From an uncultured Oscillospiraceae bacterium (GTDB lineage Bacteria > Bacillota > Clostridia > Oscillospirales > Oscillospiraceae), in NCBI GenBank assembly GCA_910577915.1, contig CAJTOM010000076.1, positions 1 through 11,746 of the forward strand: a stretch of 11,746 nt of DNA. The letters are read 5' to 3'. The notes under the pieces are model-generated. The model did no database searches. It was not told the origin of the DNA and saw only the letters and a list, made by a program, of their open reading frames with translations. Position numbers and translations under genes: made by a program. This document shows, piece after piece, positions 5,298 to 11,729 of the stretch (within the stretch, counting starts at the first letter, position 1; each line of letters opens with the position of its first letter).

Positions 5298-7067
5298 ATG
5301 GATGGAAGAAGGGTCGCCCAATCGGAGGTATTGGAGCAGACCAAGCCCCGCGCGTCGGGCCGGGGTGGATGGATTGCCCTGGCCCTGGCGGCGGTGCTGC
5401 TTGCCGGCGGCGCGGCGGGACTGGGGATCTACGCCAACGGCTACGACCGGGTCTTCCCCGGCGTGACCATGGGGGAGGCGGAGCTGTCCGGCCTCTCCTA
5501 CCAGGAGCTGGACGCCCGCCTGCCCATCGATCAGCTGATGAAGCGGGAGGTGACGGTCACCGCCGACGGGCAGGAGCTGGGCAGCCGCACCCAGGGCCAG
5601 CTGGGAGCCCAGGTGGACCGCGAGGCCCTGCGGGACGCGGTCTGGGCCGTGGGCCGGGAGAAGGGCGCGCTGGGCTGGCTGAAAAACGGCTGGACCATGC
5701 TTACCGGCTGGCTGGGCGGCGGTGCGGAGCTCGCCGCCGGTGTCAGCGGCTATGACCGCGCCGCCCTGGACCGCGCCGCGGCGGAGCTGGCCCAGGCCTT
5801 CGACCGGGAGCCTGTGGACGGCAGCTACACCCTCAGCCGTGAGGGTCTTTTTGCCACCAAGCCCGCCGATGGCCAGCGCCTGGACCAGAAGGAGCTGGCG
5901 GAGGTTCTGGAGAACACCGCCGGCGCCGCCGCCCAGGTGGAGGCCCCCTGGGAGATGGTGAAGGCCCAGGACCTGGACCTGGAGGCCATGGCCTCTGAGC
6001 TCAACGCCGAGCCCAGCGCCGCCCGGTACGACGTGGCCACGGGCAAGGTGGTGGACGGGCAGGTGGGGGTGAGCCTGGACCCGGAGGCGGCGGCCTTCGC
6101 CCTGGAGAGCGCCGTCCCCGGCGAGACGGTCCAGCTGCCCGCCCAGGTGGTCTATCCCGCGCTGACCGCCCAGGAGCTGGAGGCGGTCCTGTTCCGGGAC
6201 GTGCTGTCCACCGCTTCCACCAACGTCGGCGGCTCCGGCGCCCGCAGGGGCAACGTCCGCCTGTCCGGCGAGGCGGTAAACGGCACGGTGCTCAACGACG
6301 GGGACGTCTTCGACTTCAACCAGGTGGTGGGCAGGCGCACCACCGAGCGGGGCTACGGCGAGGCGGGGGCCTACATCAACGGCGAGACCGTCAACACCGT
6401 GGGCGGCGGCATCTGCCAGACGTCCAGCACCATCTACTTAGCCACCCTCCTGGCCAATCTGGAGATTGTGGAGCGGTACAACCACCGCTTTTACCCCGGA
6501 TACATCACCTTGGGCATGGACGCCACCGTCAGCTGGGGCGGCCCGGAATTTCGGTTTAAAAACAACACCGGCTACCCTATCCGGCTGGACGTGAGCTATG
6601 CCGACAGCAAGCTCACGGTGTCCATAGTGGGCACCAAGGTGGACGACACCTATGTGAAGATGACCTATTCCACCCTCAGTACCACCGGCTATGAGACGGA
6701 GTATGTGGAGAGCCCCGACCTGGCCTGGGGCACCCAGAAGCAGAAGCAGAACGGCTACGTGGGCTACGAGGTGGTGTCCTACCGCAACTTGTACAAGGGG
6801 GACGGCACCCTGATTTCCAGCACGGTGGAGGCCAAGAGCGTCTATAAGAACCGCAACCAGATCATCCTCACCGGCACCGCCGGCCGCCCGGTGACGCCGG
6901 AGCTGCCGGACTTCGGGGAGCCCGCCGTGGGCGACGCCGGCATTCCCGCTCCCACGCTGCCCCCGGACATAGGCGGCGGCACGGACGCCGGCCTGCCTCC
7001 CGTCGCCCCGCCGGACCCGGAGCCGGACCCGCCGGAGGAGGAGTTTGAGAAGCCGGGCTGGCTCTGA
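5298..7067 (+). CDS. Membrane-anchored VanW/YoaR-family wall-associated protein
   Basis: A 589-residue protein predicted to sit on the outer face of the membrane. After a short cytoplasmic start there is one membrane helix (about 25-46) with no lipobox. Residues about 60-290 resemble the YoaR-type putative peptidoglycan-binding region, apparently in two halves. The VanW domain covers about 306-440, with NDGDVFDFNQVVG at 333-345 and the hallmark GGGICQTSSTIY at 369-380. Residues about 448-528 look like a G5-type beta domain, and the last 60 form a Pro/Asp/Glu-rich tail. The ATG follows a strong GGGAGGAGG site. VanW proteins are common wall-associated proteins in Clostridia, and the biochemical role of the domain is unsettled. 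The name comes from a vancomycin-resistance cluster and is not evidence of resistance here. It appears to be monocistronic, between its own promoter and a strong terminator. Confidence 0.9.
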   Translation: MDGRRVAQSEVLEQTKPRASGRGGWIALALAAVLLAGGAAGLGIYANGYDRVFPGVTMGEAELSGLSYQELDARLPIDQLMKREVTVTADGQELGSRTQGQLGAQVDREALRDAVWAVGREKGALGWLKNGWTMLTGWLGGGAELAAGVSGYDRAALDRAAAELAQAFDREPVDGSYTLSREGLFATKPADGQRLDQKELAEVLENTAGAAAQVEAPWEMVKAQDLDLEAMASELNAEPSAARYDVATGKVVDGQVGVSLDPEAAAFALESAVPGETVQLPAQVVYPALTAQELEAVLFRDVLSTASTNVGGSGARRGNVRLSGEAVNGTVLNDGDVFDFNQVVGRRTTERGYGEAGAYINGETVNTVGGGICQTSSTIYLATLLANLEIVERYNHRFYPGYITLGMDATVSWGGPEFRFKNNTGYPIRLDVSYADSKLTVSIVGTKVDDTYVKMTYSTLSTTGYETEYVESPDLAWGTQKQKQNGYVGYEVVSYRNLYKGDGTLISSTVEAKSVYKNRNQIILTGTAGRPVTPELPDFGEPAVGDAGIPAPTLPPDIGGGTDAGLPPVAPPDPEPDPPEEEFEKPGWL

Positions 7068-7102
7068 TGCCGATGGAAATCTCCAATGCAGCCTCTCACA
7101 GC

Positions 7103-7138
7103 AAAGAGGGCGCTTCCCCCCCGGGAAGCGCCCTCTTT
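7103..7138 (+). terminator. Intrinsic terminator after the VanW-domain gene
   Basis: A perfect 16-bp stem (7103-7118 with 7123-7138), CCCC loop, ending in TTTT on the plus strand. The opposite strand also ends in TTT, so it could work in both directions. It insulates the sigma-factor unit from upstream transcription. Confidence 0.9.
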
Positions 7139-7169
7139 TCAACAGATGAAAATTTTTTTGTGGAAACCC

Positions 7170-7198
7170 CAACACTTCGCCCCTCCCATCCGTTATAG
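7170..7198 (+). promoter_or_regulatory. Candidate ECF-type promoter for the sigma-factor operon
   Basis: CAACAC (7170-7175) and CGTTATAG (7191-7198) resemble the AAC-containing -35 and CGT-starting -10 elements of ECF promoters. There are 17 nt between AAC and CGTTA, whereas the best-known examples have about 16. No convincing sigma-A promoter is visible between the terminator and the gene. Transcription would start near 7205, which favours the start codon at 7231 over the GTG at 7201. Autoregulation is inferred. Confidence 0.4.
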
Positions 7199-7230
7199 GG
7201 GTGAACAGACGCGAGAGGAGGCGGGGAACC

Positions 7231-7692
7231 GTGGTGGAGGAGCTGTATACCGTATTTTATGAGGAGCTGCTGCGCTACTGCGCCTCCCTGTCCGGCCAGC
7301 GGAGCACGGCGGAGGACCTGGTCCAGGAGACCTACATCCGGGCCATGACCCACCTGGAGGATCTGGAGGCGTCCAGCCGGAGCCAGCGCCGCGCCTGGCT
7401 CTACAAGACCGCCCGGAACCTGTATATCGACCAGGTCCGCCGCCTCTCCCGGGAGACCTGCGTGGAGGAGGAGCAGCTCTCCCTGGCCTCCTTCGAGGAG
7501 GATCTGACCCAAACCGCCGTCCGCCAGCTGGTGAACCGCCTGCCGGAGAGCGAGCGGGCCCTCTTCTCTCTGCGCTATTTCGCCGGCTACAACGCCACGG
7601 AGCTGGGGAACATGTTCGGCCTGTCCCCCTCCACCGTGCGGGCCCGGCTGGCCGCCGCCCGGCGGCGCTTGAGCGTCTGGTACCAGGAGTAA
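7231..7692 (+). CDS. ECF-type RNA polymerase sigma factor
   Basis: A 153-residue sigma-70 family protein containing only regions 2 and 4, the ECF layout. Region 2 (about 5-72) includes AEDLVQETYIRA at 27-38 and AWLYKTARNLYIDQVRR at 55-71. Region 4 (about 97-148) has LPESERALFSLRYFAGYNATELGNMFGLS with a clear helix-turn-helix ending STVRARLAAARRRL. I chose GTG at 7231, nine nt after AGGAGG. GTG at 7201 would add ten Arg-rich residues but lies at or before the predicted transcript start. The next gene starts 39 nt downstream on the same strand and has no membrane-spanning or typical zinc anti-sigma architecture, so the signal controlling this factor is not obvious. It could redirect RNA polymerase to its own operon and a small regulon. 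Confidence 0.9.
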   Translation: MVEELYTVFYEELLRYCASLSGQRSTAEDLVQETYIRAMTHLEDLEASSRSQRRAWLYKTARNLYIDQVRRLSRETCVEEEQLSLASFEEDLTQTAVRQLVNRLPESERALFSLRYFAGYNATELGNMFGLSPSTVRARLAAARRRLSVWYQE

Positions 7693-7709
7693 CCGCCGTA
7701 AAACAAACA

Positions 7710-7719
7710 ATCATATGAT
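7710..7719. repeat. Perfect 10-bp palindrome between the two genes of the sigma unit
   Basis: ATCATATGAT lies immediately before the GGAGGG ribosome site (7720-7725) of the next gene. It may be a protein-binding site, or a chance feature of the A/T-rich gap. Confidence 0.25.
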
Positions 7720-7731
7720 GGAGGGATTCCC

Positions 7732-8916
7732 ATGGAAAACAAGAAGAAGCTGTGCGTGACCTGCGATGTCTGCGACGCCCGCAAGGTCCAGGAGAGCACC
7801 CTGGCGGCCTATGCGTCTGTCCGCATCGTCTGCGGCTGCCTGCTGGCCGGCCAGCAGGCCCGGGAGCTGCTGAGCCGGTATGGCGTGTCGGTGGTGGCCG
7901 ACAGGACCATGGATCTGGACGAGGAGGTCCGCACCCACACCGTCAACGGCCGCATGGAGCTCAAGCCGGGGCAGGTCCCCGCCGGGGCGAAGATGCTGCT
8001 GTGCGTCAACGGCGTGCTGGAGATCGCCCCCGGCTGTGAGGAGGTGCTCCGGCAGTACCTGGGTATCACCATCAACGGCCGCGTCCTCTGCCCGGAGAGC
8101 ACGGTCCATTTGCTGTCCAACGCGACGGTGAACGGCTGCATCGACGCCTACCCCGACGGCTGCATCCTCCTCAAGTCCACCGCCGTGCTGGACCGCACCT
8201 TCCACCTGCGCTCGAAGCAGGACGCCTGCTACCACGCCTCCGGCCGGGTGGTGGCCCTCGCGCCGGACATCGATTTCGGAAAGCTGGCGGAGAAAAACGT
8301 TCGGTTTTCCACAAAGCGGCTGCTGGTTGTGGAAAGCCTGGCGGAGCAGGCGATCCCCCTCTTTGACGAGCGGACGGACATTGAAGTGCTCCCCGACGGG
8401 TGCGTCTTCCTCAATGACGACGCGGAGCTGGACGAGAACCTCCTCCGGCGCTGCGGCGGAAAGCTGTACCTCAACGGCGATCTGACCGTCGGCCGCGCCG
8501 GCGCGCCCCTGCTGGAGCAGTTTTCCTTCCTTCAGGTCAACGGCGACATCATGGCCACCCGCGCCGCAGAGGAGCGCCTGGGGAAAATCGAGGCAAAATA
8601 CGACAATCTGCGCCGTGTGGGCGGGACCTGCCTGTGCGGCCGCTCGACGGTGAACGTGGACCGGGCCCTGCTGGAGATGGCGGAGGACGGCGTCAGCCTT
8701 ATGGGCTGCGCCCTGGTCCGGGTGGGGGAGGACGTCCCCCCGGAGCTGCTGCGGGAGCGGATGGTGAGCCTGACGGGCTGCGCCTCCGTCCGGTGCACCG
8801 ACGCCCAGCGGGCGGTACTGCAGCCCATAAGCGAGGGCGGGGCCTCCTTCGACGGCGATACGCAGAAGATCGACGAATCCCTGTCGGTGGTCACCGCCGA
8901 TTACTACACCCTCTGA
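7732..8916 (+). CDS. Cysteine-rich NG-repeat protein of unknown function, sigma-factor partner candidate
   Basis: I do not recognise this 394-residue protein. It has no signal peptide or membrane segment, so it should be cytoplasmic. It starts with CxxCxxC (Cys8, 11, 14) and CGC (34, 36) and has 18 cysteines in all, many for a cytoplasmic protein. The body is a beta-rich repeat with Asn-Gly at residues 72, 93, 115, 134, 248 and 270, spaced 19-22 residues within each group and alternating with hydrophobic strands, as in rungs of a beta-helix. Internal copies include PDGC[IV][LF]L at 141-147 and 221-227, and VSLxGCAxVR at 321-330 and 345-354. A charged segment (275-295) may be helical. ATG follows GGAGGG by 6 nt, 39 nt after the sigma gene. 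It could be a metal- or redox-sensing partner of the sigma factor, or a bactofilin-like scaffold; both are guesses. Confidence 0.8.
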   Translation: MENKKKLCVTCDVCDARKVQESTLAAYASVRIVCGCLLAGQQARELLSRYGVSVVADRTMDLDEEVRTHTVNGRMELKPGQVPAGAKMLLCVNGVLEIAPGCEEVLRQYLGITINGRVLCPESTVHLLSNATVNGCIDAYPDGCILLKSTAVLDRTFHLRSKQDACYHASGRVVALAPDIDFGKLAEKNVRFSTKRLLVVESLAEQAIPLFDERTDIEVLPDGCVFLNDDAELDENLLRRCGGKLYLNGDLTVGRAGAPLLEQFSFLQVNGDIMATRAAEERLGKIEAKYDNLRRVGGTCLCGRSTVNVDRALLEMAEDGVSLMGCALVRVGEDVPPELLRERMVSLTGCASVRCTDAQRAVLQPISEGGASFDGDTQKIDESLSVVTADYYTL

Positions 8917-8942
8917 TCACGGCCGATACCCTTCCTGTCATA

Positions 8943-8977
8943 GGGGCGGGCCTCCGGACAATCCGGCGGCCCGCCCC
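8943..8977 (+). terminator. Nested GC hairpin after the NG-repeat gene
   Basis: Outer 10-bp stem GGGGCGGGCC/GGCCCGCCCC, with an inner CCGG/CCGG stem around an ACAAT loop. The stem is strong but is followed by GCTGTTCTCT rather than a T tract. It starts 26 nt after the stop codon and probably ends the sigma-factor operon, possibly inefficiently. Confidence 0.65.
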
Positions 8978-8996
8978 GCTGTTCTCTGCGCCTCGG

Positions 8997-9025
8997 TTGA
9001 CATCCGCCGCTTTTTAGAGTACAAT
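8997..9025 (+). promoter_or_regulatory. Strong sigma-A promoter of the CmpB-family gene
   Basis: Perfect TTGACA (8997-9002), 17-nt spacer, TACAAT (9020-9025; one mismatch). Predicted start near 9032, with a GAGGAG ribosome site at 9045-9050 ahead of ATG 9056. It is the best promoter in the window and indicates steady expression. Confidence 0.88.
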
Positions 9026-9055
9026 GTTTCAAAATTCACAAACAGAGGAGATCAC

Positions 9056-10099
9056 ATGACAGAGCTGGAAAAAACCGCGGCCGCCCAGACCCCGGCGGTC
9101 TCCGCAGAACTGGAGCAGCGCTGTGCCGGAATGCCCGCGGCGGCGGAGCAGGCCGGCCGGGAGCTGGAGGCGCGCTACTACACCCGTTTGGCCGAGGAGG
9201 CCCAGGAGGACGGCAGCAAGGAGCTGAGCCCGGCGGGCCTGTCCCTGGAGGCGGAGGTCCGGGAGGAGCTGGAGGTCCTGCGCCGGGCCTCCCGGTCCCT
9301 GGCGGCGGCCTGCCAGACGGTGGACGAAATAGCCGACGAACTCAGCGCCCGGACCCGGGACATGCGCAAGGCCAAGGACCGCAAGTGGTACGCCCCCAAC
9401 CCCCCGGCCAATTCCGCCATCGACCTGGCGGAGGTCCGGCAGAACCACTTCGCCCAGGGGCTGAACATCTACAAGGTGCTGCTCATCTGCATCGTGGGCA
9501 GCTTTGCCGGCGTGGTCATTGAGATGCTGTGGTGCCTGATAACCAACGGGTATATGGAGAGCCGGGCGGGCCTGGTCTACGGCCCCTTCAACCTGCTCTA
9601 CGGCGCGGGGGCGGTGTTTCTCACCCTGGCCCTCTACAAGTACCGCAACCGGGGGTATCAGTGGTCCTTTGCGGGGGGCTTTCTGGTGGGCAGCATCCTG
9701 GAGTACGTCTGCTCCTGGGCCCAGGAGGCCCTTCTGGGCTCCCGCTCCTGGGATTACAGCGCCATGCCCCTGAACCTCAACGGCCGCATCTGCCTGCTCT
9801 ACTCCGTCTTCTGGGGTGTTCTGGGCATTTTCTGGATCAAGGATCTCTACCCCCGCATGGCAAAATATATTCTCAAGCTTCCCAACCGCTGGGGCCGACC
9901 GCTCACCTGGGCCTTCACGATTTTTCTCATTCTCAACGCCGCCGTCTCCTGCCTCGCCGTGGGCCGCTGGGCCCAGCGTCTGGAGGCGGGCCCCGCCCAA
10001 GGCGGCTTCTGGGCCTTTGTGGACGAGCGCTTCCCCGACGAAAGGATGGAGCGGATATTTGCGAATATGGAGTTTGGAACGAAGGCGCCCGTGGACTGA
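9056..10099 (+). CDS. CmpB-family multi-pass membrane protein (putative ABC transporter permease family)
   Basis: A 347-residue protein. Residues 1-135 are soluble and charged, with a likely helical or coiled-coil part at about 60-110 (EAEVREELEVLRRASRSLAA). The membrane part has helices at about 138-162, 172-195, 204-222, 245-262 and 283-303. The conserved family core is visible: GPFNLLYGAGA at 176-186, GSILEYVCSWAQE at 212-224, SWDYS at 231-235 and LNGRICLLYSVFWG at 241-254. The family is labelled an ABC transporter permease, but many members stand alone, as here, with no ATPase gene nearby; the true role is uncertain. The long N-terminal extension is unusual relative to the short members I know. 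A C-terminal tail of about 45 residues should be cytoplasmic. It has its own strong promoter. Confidence 0.82.
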   Translation: MTELEKTAAAQTPAVSAELEQRCAGMPAAAEQAGRELEARYYTRLAEEAQEDGSKELSPAGLSLEAEVREELEVLRRASRSLAAACQTVDEIADELSARTRDMRKAKDRKWYAPNPPANSAIDLAEVRQNHFAQGLNIYKVLLICIVGSFAGVVIEMLWCLITNGYMESRAGLVYGPFNLLYGAGAVFLTLALYKYRNRGYQWSFAGGFLVGSILEYVCSWAQEALLGSRSWDYSAMPLNLNGRICLLYSVFWGVLGIFWIKDLYPRMAKYILKLPNRWGRPLTWAFTIFLILNAAVSCLAVGRWAQRLEAGPAQGGFWAFVDERFPDERMERIFANMEFGTKAPVD

Positions 10100-10189
10100 T
10101 ACAGATGAAACGGAAGCTCGGCAGGGAGAAGGCTGCGGCGGCTATTTCCCTGATAGAAGCGCACCTGAAGACTTGCCGGCCCTGACAAC

Positions 10190-10217
10190 TTCCACATAGA
10201 GAGGCGGCCATGTGGAA
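10190..10217 (+). repeat. Inverted repeat after the CmpB-family gene, with a DnaA-box-like arm
   Basis: TTCCACAT (10190-10197) and ATGTGGAA (10210-10217) form an 8-bp stem with a 12-nt loop, followed by a C/T-rich stretch ending TTTT. It might be a weak terminator for the CmpB-family gene. The right arm extends to TGTGGAAAA (10211-10219), a one-mismatch DnaA box. The rest of the 10100-10317 gap holds no gene with a ribosome site. Confidence 0.35.
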
Positions 10218-10278
10218 AACTCTTCTCTTTTGCGCTGGTGATCTGCAGGAGATCCCGCCTTAATAGACAAGACAAAAG

Positions 10279-10313
10279 CGGACGCCCGGCTCAGATACAG
10301 AGCCGGGCGTCCG
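10279..10313 (-). terminator. Intrinsic terminator of the pnp operon
   Basis: Perfect 14-bp stem (10279-10292 with 10300-10313) and a 7-nt loop, five bases beyond the phosphorylase stop codon. On the minus strand it is followed by CTTTTG, a usable T tract. It may also stop plus-strand read-through from the converging CmpB-family gene. Confidence 0.85.
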
Positions 10314-10317
10314 TCCA

Positions 10318-11136
10318 CTATCCAATATCAATCATCAGCTCCAGCAGCCTGGTAAACTCCCGCTTAACCCGCTCGGCGCACTCCACCACCTCGGCGTGGC
10401 TGAGGGGCTGGGGCAGGATGCCGGCGGCCATGTTGGTGATGCAGCTGACGCCCATGACCTGAACCCCGGCGTGGCGGGCGGCGATGGCCTCGGGCACCGT
10501 GGACATACCCACCGCGTCGGCGCCCAGGGTGCGGAACATGCGGATTTCCGCCGGCGTCTCGTAGCTGGGACCGCTGTACATGGCGTACACGCCCTCCCGG
10601 AGCTGGATGCCCGCCTGGGCGGCCAGGGGCTTGAGCTTTTCCCGGAGATCTCTGGTATAGATGTCGCTCATATCCGGGAACCGGGGCCCCAGCTCGTCCA
10701 GATTGGGCCCGGCCAGCGGGTTGGCTCCGGCGAAATTGATGTGATCGCACAGGAGCATCAGAGTGCCGGGCCGAAAGTCCAGGTTCACCCCGCCGGCGGC
10801 GTTGGTGAGCACGACGGTCCTAGCCCCCAGCCGGGCCATGAGCCGCACCGGCAGGGCGGCCTCCTGGGGCGTGTAGCCCTCGTAGCAGTGGACCCGGCCC
10901 CGCAGGGCGGCCACCCGCCTGCCCCGGCAGGTGCCCAGGAGGAGGGCCCCGGCGTGTCCCTCCACCGTAGAGACGGGGAAGCCGGGAATATCCCCAAAGG
11001 GGATTTCCGCCGTCTCCTCCAGCCTGTCGCAGAAATCCCCCAGCCCGCTGCCCAGCACCAGGCCCAGCTCCGGCCGGAGGTCCGTCTGTTCCCGCACGTA
11101 GCCATAGGCGCTGGCGAGCCGCTCCTGCATCGTCAT
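10318..11136 (-). CDS. punA: Purine-nucleoside phosphorylase
   Basis: This enzyme cleaves inosine and guanosine (and deoxy forms) with phosphate to the free base and (deoxy)ribose-1-phosphate, a cytoplasmic step of purine salvage. The 272 residues match the trimeric PNP type I family. Visible motifs: GSGLG at 29-33 (phosphate binding), VEGHAG at 58-63, GRVHCYEGY at 80-88, TNAAGG at 111-116, SGPSYETPAE at 188-197, VGMSTVPE at 209-216 and SCITNMAAG at 231-239, the last holding the purine-contacting Asn. The ATG is preceded by AAAGGAG with 8-nt spacing. It begins 20 nt after the metallopeptidase gene, so the two are likely cotranscribed, and ends at a strong terminator. The symbol follows the B. 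subtilis usage; the exact base preference cannot be read from the sequence. Confidence 0.95.
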   Translation of the reverse strand: MTMQERLASAYGYVREQTDLRPELGLVLGSGLGDFCDRLEETAEIPFGDIPGFPVSTVEGHAGALLLGTCRGRRVAALRGRVHCYEGYTPQEAALPVRLMARLGARTVVLTNAAGGVNLDFRPGTLMLLCDHINFAGANPLAGPNLDELGPRFPDMSDIYTRDLREKLKPLAAQAGIQLREGVYAMYSGPSYETPAEIRMFRTLGADAVGMSTVPEAIAARHAGVQVMGVSCITNMAAGILPQPLSHAEVVECAERVKREFTRLLELMIDIG

Positions 11137-11156
11137 AGTTTTTTCTCCTTTACAAG

Positions 11157-11675
11157 TCAGTCTTTGAGCATCTGCCGTCTCTCCCGCCAGTCCGGCAGCA
11201 CCTGCTCCACGCAGGCGTAGAAGGCGGGGGAGTGGTTTTTGTGGCGTATATGGGCCAGCTCATGGACCACCACATAGTCCACGGCCTCCTCCGGGTACTG
11301 CATCAGCCGCCAGGAGAAGCAGATTCTGTTTTTCCCGCTGCAGCTGCCGAACCTCGTCCGCGCACCGGTGATTGTGATCCCGGCGGGGTAGAGCCCCATA
11401 ATGGCGGCGAAGTGGGCCACCCGCCCCGGCAGGCGCTCCATGGCCAGCCGGACGAGGGCCTCCCGCTCCTGGTCGGAGGGCTCCGGCCGCGCTTCCCGGC
11501 GGCGGCGCTGTTTTTCCAGGCCGGACGTAATCCAGGCCTCATGGTTGGCGATAAATTCGTCGATTTGCCTCTGGGTTGTTCTCAGGGGCGCTCTGACGAC
11601 CAGGCGGCCATCGCGGCGGATCTCCAGCGAGAGGGTTTTTCTGGCGGAGCGAAGCAATTGGTAGGGGGGGATCAC
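11157..11675 (-). CDS. YgjP/SprT-like M48-type zinc metallopeptidase
   Basis: A 172-residue cytoplasmic protein of the YgjP-like (DUF45) group. The N-terminal RSARKTLSLEIRRDGRLVVRAP (positions 9-30) and the FGSCS at 109-113 are typical. The zinc-site HELAH is at 138-142, with a third likely ligand at His148 in RHKNHSPAFY. It is shorter than the roughly 230-residue members, lacking the middle beta segment, but looks complete as a short subtype. I chose GTG at 11675 because AAAGGAG lies 6 nt upstream. An in-frame ATG at 11738 would add 21 residues that encode the leader hairpin and has no ribosome site. A run of seven identical bases (11664-11670) covers codons 3-4. Natural substrates of the family are poorly known. 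It heads a two-gene operon with the phosphorylase. Confidence 0.85.
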   Translation of the reverse strand: MIPPYQLLRSARKTLSLEIRRDGRLVVRAPLRTTQRQIDEFIANHEAWITSGLEKQRRRREARPEPSDQEREALVRLAMERLPGRVAHFAAIMGLYPAGITITGARTRFGSCSGKNRICFSWRLMQYPEEAVDYVVVHELAHIRHKNHSPAFYACVEQVLPDWRERRQMLKD

Positions 11676-11691
11676 AGGGGGCTCCTTTCTT

Positions 11692-11729
11692 CGCCGCCCT
11701 CCGGGCGGCGAGGGGTAAATTCTTCTATA
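11692..11729 (-). promoter_or_regulatory. Leader hairpin and possible -10 of the metallopeptidase operon
   Basis: On the minus strand TATAGA (11724-11729) could be a -10 hexamer; a 17-nt spacer would put the -35 just past the window edge. Between it and the ribosome site is a perfect 8-bp hairpin (11692-11699 with 11703-11710, 3-nt loop) that could shape the leader. The missing -35 leaves the promoter unconfirmed. Confidence 0.35.

Noticed and set aside
5298..7067. VanW-domain gene as a vancomycin-resistance determinant
   Set aside because: There are no vanH, vanA/B ligase, vanX or vanRS-like genes nearby. VanW domains are widespread in Clostridia without resistance.
7201..7230. GTG at 7201 as the sigma-factor start
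   Set aside because: It sits at or before the predicted transcription start and has no proper ribosome site, while GTG 7231 follows AGGAGG by nine bases.
10105..10185. 26-codon frame (MKRKLGREKAAAA...) just after the CmpB-family gene
   Set aside because: It is Lys/Arg-rich and starts 5 nt after the previous stop, but has no ribosome site and no other support. It could be real only if conserved in relatives.
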